A stretch of DNA of 64,000 bases, taken from assembly GCF_001557235.1 (NCBI RefSeq), contig NZ_LSJI01000225.1, forward strand, positions 1 to 64,000, read 5' to 3'. A model generated the notes under the pieces. That model ran no database searches, had not been told where the DNA came from, and worked only from the letters and a program-made list of their open reading frames with translations. A program made the position numbers and the translations under genes. Of this stretch, positions 28,319-37,635 are shown piece after piece. The stretch's first letter is position 1, and every line of letters starts with the position of its first letter. The DNA comes from Phenylobacterium sp. CCH9-H3. GTDB lineage: Bacteria; Pseudomonadota; Alphaproteobacteria; Caulobacterales; Caulobacteraceae.

Positions 28319-29304
28319 CGGGCCACCGTCCCCATGAGCCGCAGCCGGCTGACGCCGCCGTCGGGATAGATATTGAGCCGCACGAACCGGATCGGCCCGA
28401 GGTCGGCCAACTCGTCCCGAAAGGCGTGGATGTGGTCGGCCTGCAGCTTCACCTCGGGCAACAGCACCGGCCAGCTCTCGGCCTGGGCCGCCAGCTCGTG
28501 CGGCGCGCCATGCGCCCTGGCCGTCGCCTGGATGGAGCAGCGGTCGGGGTAGTTGCCCTTGAAGTGCGCCGTGTCGACGATCACCTCGCCGATCCGGCCG
28601 AAGGTCCCCAGCTCCAGGATCGCCCAGTCGTGGCCCGGCTCCCGCCGCCGGCGGGTCTCCCACCCATCGCCCATGTCCACGCCGCGGCCCGGCGCGGTCA
28701 TGTTCTCGACCCGGCCGAAGTGCTCGTCGTTGGCGATGATGCCGCGGCCGCCCCAGGCCATGGCCATCAGGTCGATGACCTCGCCCTCCGCGACCTTGCT
28801 CCAGTCGGGATCCACGCGGCCCCAGACGCGCAGCCGCGCGACGCCGCCGTCCGGATAGATGTGCAGCCGCACATGGGTGGCGGGCGTGGCGTGCTCCACC
28901 GGGAACCAGGCGCGGTCGTTCCCCTTCAGCTCCAGCCGCCCCGTGGCCTTGATCCAGCCGGCGTCGTCGCCGGGAAGGGTTTCGCCGGAGACGCACAGCT
29001 CGACCTCGGCGCCGGGCGGATAGTTGCCGGTGAAGTGGCGCGTATCGATCTCGAAGCCCGCGACGATGCCGGGCACGCCTAGCTTGACCACGCACCAATC
29101 GTGGCCGGGCGTGCGCTTGCGGCGGCTTTCCCAGCCGTCCATCCACTTGCCGTTCTCGTCGTACTTGCCCGGGATGAACACCGGCTCGGTCGGCGCGATC
29201 AGCCGCGCCTTGTCGGCGAAGAAGTCGTCGGTGGCGTAGACCACCTCCGAGCCCAGGCGGGGCTGGGCAAGATCCACGAACTGGCGGCGAAGGTCATCGA
29301 ACAT
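28315..29304 (-). CDS. alc: Allantoicase
   Basis: The 329-residue protein has two homologous jelly-roll halves, each with GDGWETRRRREPGHDWAILELG or the equivalent GWESRRKRTPGHDWCVVKLG, then F-x-GNYP and RLNIYPDGGVSRLR. This is the allantoicase duplication. It hydrolyses allantoate to ureidoglycolate and urea. It is the last gene of the puuE-uraD-alc leftward unit. Confidence 0.95.
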   Translation of the reverse strand: MFDDLRRQFVDLAQPRLGSEVVYATDDFFADKARLIAPTEPVFIPGKYDENGKWMDGWESRRKRTPGHDWCVVKLGVPGIVAGFEIDTRHFTGNYPPGAEVELCVSGETLPGDDAGWIKATGRLELKGNDRAWFPVEHATPATHVRLHIYPDGGVARLRVWGRVDPDWSKVAEGEVIDLMAMAWGGRGIIANDEHFGRVENMTAPGRGVDMGDGWETRRRREPGHDWAILELGTFGRIGEVIVDTAHFKGNYPDRCSIQATARAHGAPHELAAQAESWPVLLPEVKLQADHIHAFRDELADLGPIRFVRLNIYPDGGVSRLRLMGTVAR

Positions 29305-29317
29305 GGGCTTTACGTCT

Positions 29318-29782
29318 CTAGATCAGGTCGGCGAGGCGGAAGCCGGCGATCCGGTGGATCTGGGCGATAGCCGTCTCGAACTCGGTTTCCGGGTCGTTGG
29401 CGAGGCGCGCTTCGAACGCCGCCAGGATATCGCTGCGCGTCGCGCCTTTCACCGCGAAGATGAAAGGAAAGCCGAAGCGGTCGTTGTAGGCGGCGTTCAG
29501 CCGCTGGAACGCCTCGAACTCCTCGGGGCTGCACTGGTCGAGCCCGGCGCCCGCCTGCTCGCGGACCGAGGCGTCGGCCATCTTCGCGCGGCTGGCCAGT
29601 TCGGGGTGGGCGCGGATCAGGGTCAGCTTCTGCTCCCGCGAGGCGGCGTTCACCACCGCGGCCATGGCCTTCGCCAGGCCCTCGCGATCGGCCGGCGGAT
29701 CCGGCCACACGCCCTCCGCCACCCAGGGCGAGGCCTCGTAGACCGGTCCGAAGCGGGCGATGAAATCCTCCTTAGCGCCCAT
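29318..29782 (-). CDS. uraD: OHCU decarboxylase
   Basis: The 154-residue protein has the catalytic His59 in LIRAHPELASR, SPEEFEAFQRLNAAYNDRFGFPFI and the helical fold of 2-oxo-4-hydroxy-4-carboxy-5-ureidoimidazoline decarboxylase. It produces S-allantoin. The start at 29782 overlaps the puuE end by 11 bases. It works directly after UraH, encoded on the other strand nearby. Confidence 0.95.
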   Translation of the reverse strand: MGAKEDFIARFGPVYEASPWVAEGVWPDPPADREGLAKAMAAVVNAASREQKLTLIRAHPELASRAKMADASVREQAGAGLDQCSPEEFEAFQRLNAAYNDRFGFPFIFAVKGATRSDILAAFEARLANDPETEFETAIAQIHRIAGFRLADLI

Positions 29783-30683
29783 GCGGATGCCGCTCCCGCC
29801 AGTGCCGGGCGATCTCGATCCGCCGGCAGAACCAGACGTCCTGGTGACCCAGGGCATAGCGGATGAAGCGCTCCAGGCCCGCCATTTTCCCCGGCCGCCC
29901 GACGATGCGGCAGTGCAGGCCGATGGACAGCATCTTCGGCCGGTCCTCGCCCTCGGCGTAGAGCACGTCGAAGGCGTCCTTCAGGTAGGAATGGAACTGC
30001 TCGCCGGTATTGAGGCCCGTTCCCGAGAAGCGCATGTCGTTGGCCTCCAGGGTGTACGGCACGATCAGGTGCGGGCGCCGCCCCACCTCCGTCCAGAACG
30101 GCAGGTCGTCCGAGTAGTCGTCGGCGTCGTAGAGGAACCCACCCTCGGCCGCCACCAGCGCCCGCGTGTTGGGGCTGGTGCGGCCGGTGTACCAGCCCAG
30201 CGGCCGCTCGCCCGTCAGCCGCTTGTGGATGTCGATGGCGCGGAACATGTGCTCGCGCTCCACCCGCTCGGGCACGTCCTGGTAGTTGATCCAGCGCCAA
30301 CCGTGGCTGGCGATCTCGTGGCCCGCCTCCAGCATGGCTTCGACCACGGCCGGGTTGCGCTCCATGGCCATGGCCACGCCGAACACCGTCACCGGCGTCT
30401 TGTAGCGGTCGAACAGCCGCAGCAGCCGCCAGACCCCGGCCCGGCTGCCGTACTCATAGATCTGTTCCATGCTCATATGCCGCGCGCCGGCGACGGCGGG
30501 CGGATTGATCATGTCGGAGAGGAAGGCCTCGGAGGCCGGATCCCCATGCAGGACGCAGTTCTCGCCGCCCTCCTCGTAGTTCAGCACCATCTGGATCGCG
30601 ATCCGCGCCCCGCCCGGCCAGTCGGCGTGCGGCGGATCCTTGCCGTAGCCGATGAGGTCGCGTGGGTAACTGGGCTCGGGCAT
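29772..30683 (-). CDS. puuE: Allantoinase PuuE (polysaccharide deacetylase fold)
   Basis: The 303-residue protein has PRDLIGYGKDPP, IQMVLNYEEGGENC and HGWRWINY, the hallmarks of the cofactor-light PuuE allantoinase, unrelated to the AllB metallo-amidohydrolase. It opens allantoin to allantoate. The ATG at 30683 gives the family start. It is the first gene of the leftward unit and divergent from uraH-xdh. Confidence 0.94.
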   Translation of the reverse strand: MPEPSYPRDLIGYGKDPPHADWPGGARIAIQMVLNYEEGGENCVLHGDPASEAFLSDMINPPAVAGARHMSMEQIYEYGSRAGVWRLLRLFDRYKTPVTVFGVAMAMERNPAVVEAMLEAGHEIASHGWRWINYQDVPERVEREHMFRAIDIHKRLTGERPLGWYTGRTSPNTRALVAAEGGFLYDADDYSDDLPFWTEVGRRPHLIVPYTLEANDMRFSGTGLNTGEQFHSYLKDAFDVLYAEGEDRPKMLSIGLHCRIVGRPGKMAGLERFIRYALGHQDVWFCRRIEIARHWRERHPHGR

Positions 30684-30793
30684 GGTTGTCCGCTTAGCAG
30701 GCTTCGTAAGGGGCGCACCGTCGCAATCCTGCGCCACGGTTGCAATTCCCGGCCTCAGGGCGGATTCTGGGCGGCTGGATTTCGGAGTCTTCC

Positions 30794-31135
30794 TTGAGCG
30801 GCCTCACCACCCACGTCCTCGACACCATGCACGGCCGGCCCGCAGCGGGCGTGACGCTGCGCCTGTCGCGCGCGGAACAGGTGCTGGCCTCAGCGGTGAC
30901 CAACGCCGACGGCCGGGTGGACCAGCCCTTGCTCGATGGCGACGCCCTCACGCCAGGCGCCTACCGTCTCGAGTTCGACGTGGGCGGGTATTTCCGCAGC
31001 CTCGGCGTCGCCCTTGCGCGGCCCGCGTTCCTGGAGACCGTGGTCATCGACTTCGGCGTCGCCGAGGCGGGCGCCCACTACCACGTGCCGCTCCTGGTCA
31101 GCCCCTTCGCCTATTCGACCTACCGGGGCAGCTGA
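30794..31135 (+). CDS. uraH: 5-hydroxyisourate hydrolase (transthyretin-like)
   Basis: The 113-residue protein reads [19 protein letters not shown] from its start and ends with FAYSTYRGS, the YRGS tetrapeptide that defines HIU hydrolases. It hydrolyses 5-hydroxyisourate to OHCU. The TTG at 30794 is chosen because it places the family N-terminus correctly and CGGAG lies upstream; an ATG at 30740 would add 18 unrelated residues. It leads the rightward xdh operon. Confidence 0.93.
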   Translation: MSGLTTHVLDTMHGRPAAGVTLRLSRAEQVLASAVTNADGRVDQPLLDGDALTPGAYRLEFDVGGYFRSLGVALARPAFLETVVIDFGVAEAGAHYHVPLLVSPFAYSTYRGS

Positions 31136-31136
31136 C

Positions 31137-32570
31137 ATGGGCCGGCCGATCCGATTCCTGCTGGACGGCGAGGTGCGAGAGCTGCCCGCCGACACCGACC
31201 CGACCCTGACCGTCCTCAACCTGCTGCGCTACCACCTGCGCCTGACGGGCACGAAGGAGGGGTGCGCCGAGGGCGACTGCGGCGCCTGCACCGTGGTGCT
31301 GGGCGAGCTCAGCGAGGGCCGCGTGCGCTTCCGGGCGGTGAACGCCTGTATCCTCTTCGCGCCCATGCTGGACGGGCGGGCCCTGTTCACGGTGGAGAGC
31401 CTGGGCCGCGAGGGCGCGCTGCATCCGGTCCAGCAGGCCCTGGTGGACCATCACGGCAGCCAGTGCGGGTTCTGCACGCCGGGGTTCGTCATGAGCCTCT
31501 ACGCCATCCAGCAGGAAGGCGCCCCCGCCGACCCGGCAAGCCTGAAGGACGCCCTGGCCGGCAACCTCTGCCGCTGCACTGGCTATGGCCCGATCCTCGC
31601 CGCAGGGCAGGCGATGGGCGAGGCGCCGGCACCGGACATCGCCGCGGCCCTTGAGGCCATCCAGCCCGCCGAAGAGCTCGCGCTCGAGCACAAGGGGCGG
31701 CGGTACTTCGCGCCCCGTTCGGCCGATGAGCTGGCGGCCGCGCTCTTGGCGCATCCGGACGCCACGATCCTGGCCGGCGGCACCGACGTCTGCCTCTGGG
31801 TGACCAAGCAGCAGCGGATCCTGTCGACCCTCATCTCGCTGAACGAGGCGGCCGATCTGACGGGGGTCGAAGACCTTGGCGACGCCGTCCGGATCGGCGC
31901 GGCCGTCCGCTACGTCGACGCCCAACCTGCACTGACAGCGCTCCACCCCGAGTTCGGCGACCTGCTGCGCCGGCTGGGCGGACTGCAGGTCCGCAATCTC
32001 GGCACGGTCTGCGGCAACATCGCTAACGGCTCGCCCATCGGCGACATGCCGCCGGCGCTGATCGCGGCCGGCGCGACCCTGGTCCTGCGCCGCGGCTCGA
32101 CCCGCCGCGAGGTGCCGCTGGAAGCCTTCTTCCTCGCCTACGGCAAGCAGGACCGCCAGCCCGGCGAGTTCGTCGAGGCGGTGATCGTCCCCAAGATCGC
32201 CAAGGGCCGAATCTTCAAGATCGCCAAGCTTTCCAAACGCTTCGACCAGGACATTTCAGCGGTGTGCCTGGGCCTGTCGGTCGGCGTCGAAGCCGGCAAG
32301 GTGACCGACGCCCGTATCGCCTTCGGCGGCATGGCGGCGACGCCGAAGCGCGCGGCGGCCTGCGAGGCGGCGCTCACCGGCAAGCCCTGGACCCTTGCGA
32401 CGATCGAGGCGGCGGTCGTAGCGCTGGCCGACGATTTCACCCCCCTCACCGACATGCGCGCCTCGGCCGGTTATCGACTGGAGGCGGCCCGGAACATGAT
32501 CCGCCGCGCCTACCTGGAGAGCGGCGGCGCGGCGCGTGTGCTGGACGCAGAGGCGGTGGCCTATGGCTGA
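31137..32570 (+). CDS. xdhA: Xanthine dehydrogenase small subunit (2Fe-2S and FAD)
   Basis: The 477-residue protein has a plant-type 2Fe-2S cluster (Cys43, 48, 51, 71), a second cluster (Cys110, 113, 145, 147), and then an FAD domain with [11 protein letters not shown] and the [17 protein letters not shown] loop. With XdhB it oxidises hypoxanthine and xanthine to urate and passes electrons to NAD. It starts one base after the uraH stop and overlaps xdhB by eight bases. Confidence 0.96.
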   Translation: MGRPIRFLLDGEVRELPADTDPTLTVLNLLRYHLRLTGTKEGCAEGDCGACTVVLGELSEGRVRFRAVNACILFAPMLDGRALFTVESLGREGALHPVQQALVDHHGSQCGFCTPGFVMSLYAIQQEGAPADPASLKDALAGNLCRCTGYGPILAAGQAMGEAPAPDIAAALEAIQPAEELALEHKGRRYFAPRSADELAAALLAHPDATILAGGTDVCLWVTKQQRILSTLISLNEAADLTGVEDLGDAVRIGAAVRYVDAQPALTALHPEFGDLLRRLGGLQVRNLGTVCGNIANGSPIGDMPPALIAAGATLVLRRGSTRREVPLEAFFLAYGKQDRQPGEFVEAVIVPKIAKGRIFKIAKLSKRFDQDISAVCLGLSVGVEAGKVTDARIAFGGMAATPKRAAACEAALTGKPWTLATIEAAVVALADDFTPLTDMRASAGYRLEAARNMIRRAYLESGGAARVLDAEAVAYG

Positions 32571-34881
32571 CAGCGGCGGCGCCACGCGTCATCTCCCGGT
32601 CCTACACGCGCCCATCGGCCACGACAGCGCGCCACGCCACGTGAGCGGCGAGGCGCTCTATATCGACGACATCCCGGAGCCTCCGGGCCTCGTGCACCTC
32701 TACGTCGGCCAGAGCGCCCGGGCCCATGCCCGAGTGACGAAACTCGACCTCGCTGCGGTCCGCGCCGCGCCCGGCGTCGTGGCGCTGCTGACGCCCGCCG
32801 ACGTCCCCGGAAAGAACGACATCAGCCCCTTCGCCGGCGACGACCCGCTGTTCGCCGAGGGCGAGGTAAAGTTCCAGGGCCAGGCGCTGTTCTGCGTGGT
32901 CGCCGAGACCCTGCCCAAGGCCCGCGCCGCGGCCGCCATGGCCGTAGTGGAATACGAGGACCTGCCGCCGCTGCTGACCGCCGAGGCCGCGGTCTCGGCC
33001 GGCGCCTTCATCGAGCCCACCCAGACCATCCGCCTGGGCGACGCCCGGACCGCCATCGCCGCGGCGCCCCACCAGCTATCGGGCCATCTCCAGGTCGGCG
33101 GGCAGGAGCACTTCTATCTCGAAGGCCAAGTGGCCCTGGTGGTCCCGGGCGAGGGCCGGGACCTGCACGTCTGGACCTCCACCCAACACCCGACGGAGAC
33201 GCAAGCCATCCTGGCCCGAGTGCTGGGCTGCGCCGATGGGGACATCACCGTGGAGGTCCGCCGCATGGGGGGCGGCTTCGGCGGCAAGGAGACCCAGTCG
33301 GTGCAGTGGGCCGCCATGGCCGCGCTGGCCGCGAAGCTGACCCGCCGCCCCGCCAAGATCCGCCTCGACCGCGACGACGACATGGTCATGACGGGCAAGC
33401 GGCACGATTTCGAGATCGACTGGACGCTCGGCTTCGACGGCGACGGCAAGCTGCAAGGGGCCGCCTTCGAATTCGCCTCCCGGTGCGGCTTCTCCGCCGA
33501 CCTCAGCCACGCCATCAACGACCGGGCGATGTTCCATGCGGACAACGCCTATGCCCTGCAGGCGGCCGAGATCGTCAGCCACCGCGCCCGCACCCACACC
33601 GTCTCCAACACCGCCTTCCGCGGCTTCGGCGGGCCGCAGGGGATGATGGCCATCGAGCGGGCGCTCGACGCTGTGGCTCTGTCGCTGGGCAAGGACCCGC
33701 TGGATGTGCGCCTGGCCAATCTCTACGGCGTCGCGGGCGACCTTACGCCCTACGGCCAGACGGTCACCGACGCGGTGGCCCGCGAGATCATGATCGAGCT
33801 GGAGGCCAGCTGCGACTACCGCGCCCGCCGCGCCGCCATCGCCGCCTGGAATGCGGAGAACGACCACCTGAAGCGCGGGATCGCCCTGACGCCCGTGAAG
33901 TTCGGCATCTCCTTCACCACCACCTACCTCAACCAGGCCGGCGCCCTGGTGCACGTCTATACCGACGGCTCGATCCACCTGAACCACGGCGGGACCGAGA
34001 TGGGCCAGGGGCTCAACATCAAGGTCGCCCAGGTCGCCGCCGACGCCTTCCAGGTTCCGCTCGCCAGCGTGAAGATCACCTCGACGCGCACGGACAAGGT
34101 GCCCAACACCTCCGCGACCGCCGCCTCCTCCGGCAGCGACCTCAACGGCATGGCGGCGCTGGACGCCTGCGAGCAGATCAAGGCCCGCCTCGCCGACTGG
34201 GCGGTCCAGAGCTACGGCCATGCGCCCGTCTTCACGGAGAGCGGCGTGCGCCTGGGCGCCGAGCTCCTGAGCTTCCGCGACTTCGTGCACGAGGCCTATG
34301 TGGCTCGCGTCTCGCTGTCGGCGGCGGGCTTCTACAAGACCCCGGACATCCACTACGACCGGGTCACCCACAAGGGCCGGCCGTTCTACTACTACGCCTA
34401 TGGCGCGGCCTGTTCGGAGGTGGTCGTCGACACCCTGACCGGCGAGAACAAGGTCGTCCGCGTCGACATCCTCCACGACGTGGGCCGCTCGCTGAACCCG
34501 GCCATCGACCTCGGCCAGATCGAGGGCGGATTCATCCAGGGCATGGGCTGGTTGACCACCGAGGAGCTGGTGTTCGACGACGAGGGGCGCTTACGCACCC
34601 ACGCCCCCTCGACCTACAAGATCCCCACCGCCGGCGACCGACCGAATGAGTTCAACATCGCCATCTGGCAGCCGGGCGAAAACCGCGAGAACACCATCCA
34701 CCGCTCCAAGGCCGTGGGCGAGCCGCCGCTGATGCTGGCGATCTCGGTCTTTTCCGCCCTGACCGACGCGGTGGCGAGCGTGGGGTGCCATAAGGTCATG
34801 CCGAACCTGGACGCCCCCGCGACGCCGGAACGCATCCTGGCGGCCTGCAACGATGTCCGCCGGAGAGCAGCCAATGGCTGA
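32563..34881 (+). CDS. xdhB: Xanthine dehydrogenase molybdopterin-binding subunit
   Basis: The 772-residue protein has [14 protein letters not shown], the Mo-cofactor loops [10 protein letters not shown] and [18 protein letters not shown], and the catalytic glutamate in [11 protein letters not shown] near the C-terminus. It forms the substrate site of xanthine dehydrogenase. The start sits in an ATGGCTGA overlap with xdhA, and its own end repeats the same overlap with xdhC. Confidence 0.96.
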   Translation: MADSGGATRHLPVLHAPIGHDSAPRHVSGEALYIDDIPEPPGLVHLYVGQSARAHARVTKLDLAAVRAAPGVVALLTPADVPGKNDISPFAGDDPLFAEGEVKFQGQALFCVVAETLPKARAAAAMAVVEYEDLPPLLTAEAAVSAGAFIEPTQTIRLGDARTAIAAAPHQLSGHLQVGGQEHFYLEGQVALVVPGEGRDLHVWTSTQHPTETQAILARVLGCADGDITVEVRRMGGGFGGKETQSVQWAAMAALAAKLTRRPAKIRLDRDDDMVMTGKRHDFEIDWTLGFDGDGKLQGAAFEFASRCGFSADLSHAINDRAMFHADNAYALQAAEIVSHRARTHTVSNTAFRGFGGPQGMMAIERALDAVALSLGKDPLDVRLANLYGVAGDLTPYGQTVTDAVAREIMIELEASCDYRARRAAIAAWNAENDHLKRGIALTPVKFGISFTTTYLNQAGALVHVYTDGSIHLNHGGTEMGQGLNIKVAQVAADAFQVPLASVKITSTRTDKVPNTSATAASSGSDLNGMAALDACEQIKARLADWAVQSYGHAPVFTESGVRLGAELLSFRDFVHEAYVARVSLSAAGFYKTPDIHYDRVTHKGRPFYYYAYGAACSEVVVDTLTGENKVVRVDILHDVGRSLNPAIDLGQIEGGFIQGMGWLTTEELVFDDEGRLRTHAPSTYKIPTAGDRPNEFNIAIWQPGENRENTIHRSKAVGEPPLMLAISVFSALTDAVASVGCHKVMPNLDAPATPERILAACNDVRRRAANG

Positions 34882-35818
34882 CTGGATCGGGCAGGCCCTG
34901 GCCTCCGCCCGGCGCGGCGAGGCGCTGGCGATGGTGACCGTCGTGGGGGCGCAGGGCTCCACGCCGCGCGAGATCGGCGCGCGCATGCTGGTCTGGCCCG
35001 ACCGTTTTACAGGCACCGTCGGCGGCGGCTCCCTTGAGCGCCAAGGTCTCGACCAGGCCCGCCGGCTGCTGCGCCAGGCTGAGCGCCGCCATGCGCTGCA
35101 GGACTATCCGCTGGGCCCGCTGCTGGGCCAATGCTGCGGCGGCCATGTGCGCCTGCTGGTCGAGCGGGTGGACGCAGACAGCCTCCCCTGGCTGGAGCCG
35201 GCCGCCGCGGCGACCAGGCCCTTCGCCCTGACAGCCAGATTCGAAGAGGGCGGCATGACCCGCGCCGTCGAGGCCGAAGTTCCGGCCGCCGACAGCCCGC
35301 GCATTCCGATCCCGGAGGTTCGCTGCGTGTCCGAACTGATCCGTCCCACCCTGCCGCGCCTCGTCATCTTCGGCGCCGGCCATGTGGGCCAGGCCGTGGC
35401 CCGCGCCTTCGCGCCCCTGCCCTTCCACCTGGATTGGCTGGCCAGCCGCGAGGATCTGCGCCCCGAGGCCAGCGGAACCCGGGCCACGATCCTCGACGAG
35501 GATGAACTGGTGGAGGCGGCGGAGGCGGCGCCGGCCGACACGCTGTTCGCCATCTTCACTCACAGCCACGACCTGGACTATCGCCTGACCCGGGCGGTAC
35601 TGGCCCGCGGAGACTTCCGCTACCTCGGCCTGATCGGCTCGCGGACCAAGCGCGCGCGCTTCGAAAGCCGCCTGCGGGCCGACGGGGTCGCCGACGCCGA
35701 ACTCGCCCGCCTCACCTGCCCCATCGGCATCGCCGAACTGAAGAGCAAGGCGCCCGCCGTGATCGCCGTCGCCCTGGCGGCCGAGCTCTTGAAACTGACC
35801 GAAGACACCGCCGAATGA
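34874..35818 (+). CDS. xdhC: XdhC molybdenum cofactor insertion/sulfuration chaperone
   Basis: The 314-residue protein has an N-terminal XdhC domain with STPREIGARMLV, TVGGGSLE and GQCCGGHV (the Cys pair). A Rossmann domain with VIFGAGHVGQAVA follows. It binds molybdopterin and promotes its sulfuration before insertion into XdhB. It is translationally coupled to xdhB. Confidence 0.95.
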   Translation: MADWIGQALASARRGEALAMVTVVGAQGSTPREIGARMLVWPDRFTGTVGGGSLERQGLDQARRLLRQAERRHALQDYPLGPLLGQCCGGHVRLLVERVDADSLPWLEPAAAATRPFALTARFEEGGMTRAVEAEVPAADSPRIPIPEVRCVSELIRPTLPRLVIFGAGHVGQAVARAFAPLPFHLDWLASREDLRPEASGTRATILDEDELVEAAEAAPADTLFAIFTHSHDLDYRLTRAVLARGDFRYLGLIGSRTKRARFESRLRADGVADAELARLTCPIGIAELKSKAPAVIAVALAAELLKLTEDTAE

Positions 35819-37008
35819 TCGCCGACCTCGAAGCCTGGGCGAACCTGGCGATCCGCTGGCTGCACCTGGTCGCCGGCATCGCCTGGATCGGATCGTCCTT
35901 CTATTTCATGTGGTTGGACAGCCATCTGAAGCCGCCCAAGGTTCCGCGCGGCGAGGGCGTGGCCGGCGAGCTGTGGAGCGTCCACTCCGGCGGCTTCTAC
36001 CACCAGATGAAGTTCATGGTGGCCCCGGCCGACATGCCGGAGGAGCTGCACTGGTTCAAGTGGGAGGCCTACACCACCTGGATCTCGGGCTTCCTGCTGC
36101 TCAGCCTGATCTTCTACGTCGGCGCCGACCTCAACCTGATCGACAAGACCAAGGCCGACCTGGCCACCTGGCAGGCGATCCTGCTGGGCCTGGGCAGCTT
36201 GGCGGCCGGGTGGCTGGTCTACGACGGCCTCTGCCGCTCACGGATCGGCCAGAACCTTCGGCTGTTCGGCGCGGTCTGGTTCCTGGTTCTCACCGCCGCC
36301 GCCTTTGGCCTCACCCGGGTCTTCTCCGACCTCGGCGCTTTCATGCACGTGGGCGCCATCATCGGCACGGTCATGGCGGCCAACGTCTTCCTGATCATCA
36401 TCCCGAACCAGCGGAAGGTGGTGGCCCAGGTCCTGGCCGGCCAGGCGCCCGACCCATCGCTGGGCAAGCAGGCCAAGCAGCGATCCGTCCACAACAACTA
36501 CATGACCCTGCCGGTGCTGTTCATCATGATCAGCAACCACTATCCGATGATCTTCGCCGCCCCGCTGAACTGGCTCTGGCTGGCGGGGCTGGGGATCGCC
36601 GGCTGGACGATCCGCCACTTCTTCAACCTCAAGAACGCCGGGCGGGTGGAGCCCCAGATGCTGCTCTACGGCGCCCTGGCCTTCGTCACCGTCGCGGTGC
36701 TGAACGAGAGCGCCCGGCCCAAGCCGCCCACCGTGGCGGAGGTCCCCGCCTATGCCACCGTCCGCGCCATCGTCGACAAGCACTGCATCGCCTGCCACGC
36801 CGCCCACCCCACGCACCGCGGCGTGCCGGTCGCGCCCAACGGCACGATGTTCGACACCGACGCCGGCCTGCAGCAACACGCCGAGAAGATCTACACCCGC
36901 GCGGTCGCCACCCAGTCCATGCCGCTGGGCAACGAAACCCAGATGACCGAAACCGAACGCGCCCAGCTCGGCGCCTGGATCAAGGCCGGCGCGAAGGTGG
37001 GCGGATGA
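35815..37008 (+). CDS. puuD: Membrane-bound urate oxidase PuuD with cytochrome c domain
   Basis: The 397-residue protein has about eight membrane helices, starting with the characteristic RWLHLVAGIAWIGSSFYFMWLD, and a C-terminal cytochrome c domain with heme motif C324-I-A-C-H328. This is the PuuD/DUF989 urate hydroxylase, which oxidises urate to 5-hydroxyisourate and passes electrons to the respiratory chain instead of oxygen. Its start overlaps the xdhC stop (ATGA). Confidence 0.95.
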   Translation: MIADLEAWANLAIRWLHLVAGIAWIGSSFYFMWLDSHLKPPKVPRGEGVAGELWSVHSGGFYHQMKFMVAPADMPEELHWFKWEAYTTWISGFLLLSLIFYVGADLNLIDKTKADLATWQAILLGLGSLAAGWLVYDGLCRSRIGQNLRLFGAVWFLVLTAAAFGLTRVFSDLGAFMHVGAIIGTVMAANVFLIIIPNQRKVVAQVLAGQAPDPSLGKQAKQRSVHNNYMTLPVLFIMISNHYPMIFAAPLNWLWLAGLGIAGWTIRHFFNLKNAGRVEPQMLLYGALAFVTVAVLNESARPKPPTVAEVPAYATVRAIVDKHCIACHAAHPTHRGVPVAPNGTMFDTDAGLQQHAEKIYTRAVATQSMPLGNETQMTETERAQLGAWIKAGAKVGG

Positions 37009-37026
37009 TGGTGGGCCATCCCAGGT

Positions 37027-37139
37027 CCTCCCCCCTTGGGGGAGGTCCGCGCGCAGCGCGGGGCGGGGGTTTCAGGCAGGGCGGAACGTCCGTTGGCTTG
37101 AGCCCCCTCTCGCTTCGCGAGCTCCCCCCGAGGGGGAGC
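37027..37139. repeat. Inverted pair of GC-rich palindromic repeats (REPIN-like)
   Basis: Unit 1 (37027-37070) begins CCTCCCCCCTTGGGGGAGG and continues with a GCGCGC-rich hairpin and a G-run. Unit 2 (37101-37139), in inverse orientation, ends with GCTCCCCCCGAGGGGGAGC and carries CTCGCTTCGCGAG. The pair fills the puuD-allA gap, the only sizeable gap in this otherwise coupled operon. Confidence 0.65.
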
Positions 37140-37146
37140 ATCTATC

Positions 37147-37635
37147 ATGCGTAACCTCACCCCCGAGCCCCTGACCGCCGACGCCTTCGCCCCATTCGGC
37201 GACGTGATCGAGGCCTGCGACCGGGCCGAGGTCATGCCGATCAACTACGGCTGGACCACCCGCTTCAACGCCTTGGCTGACGTGGCCGTGGGCGACGGGC
37301 ACGCCATCCTCAGCATCTTCCGCTCCAAGCCCCTGACGCCGCCGGTACTGAAGATCTTCGAGCGCCACCCCCTGGGCAGCCAGGCCTTCATGCCGCTGAA
37401 TGGGCGGCCGTTCCTGGTGGCGGTGGCGCCGCCGGGCGACTTCGATCCCGCCGCGGTGCGGGTCTTCCGCGCCGCCCCCACCCAGGGCGTGAACTACGCC
37501 AAAGGGACCTGGCACCACTTCCTGCTGGCCCTGGAGGCCGAGAGCGACTTCCTGGTCGTCGACCGCGAGGGGCCCGGCGAGAACCTGGACGAGGTCGAGC
37601 TGCCCGAGGCGGACTGGATCGCCGTCGACCCATGA
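37147..37635 (+). CDS. allA: Ureidoglycolate lyase
   Basis: The 162-residue AllA-type protein has PLTADAFAPFGDVIE, the cupin-like FERHPLGSQAFMPL and NYAKGTWHHFLLAL. It splits ureidoglycolate into glyoxylate and urea. The open frame ends by overlapping guaD by four bases. It follows a repeat pair that separates it from puuD. Confidence 0.94.
   Translation: MRNLTPEPLTADAFAPFGDVIEACDRAEVMPINYGWTTRFNALADVAVGDGHAILSIFRSKPLTPPVLKIFERHPLGSQAFMPLNGRPFLVAVAPPGDFDPAAVRVFRAAPTQGVNYAKGTWHHFLLALEAESDFLVVDREGPGENLDEVELPEADWIAVDP

Noticed and set aside
30684..30793. Repeated GCAAT motifs between puuE and uraH as regulator sites
   Set aside because: The copies are short and not palindromic; chance cannot be excluded.
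33076..34476. 466-codon open frame on the minus strand
   Set aside because: Antisense to xdhB; His/Val/Gly-rich composition without domain signals.
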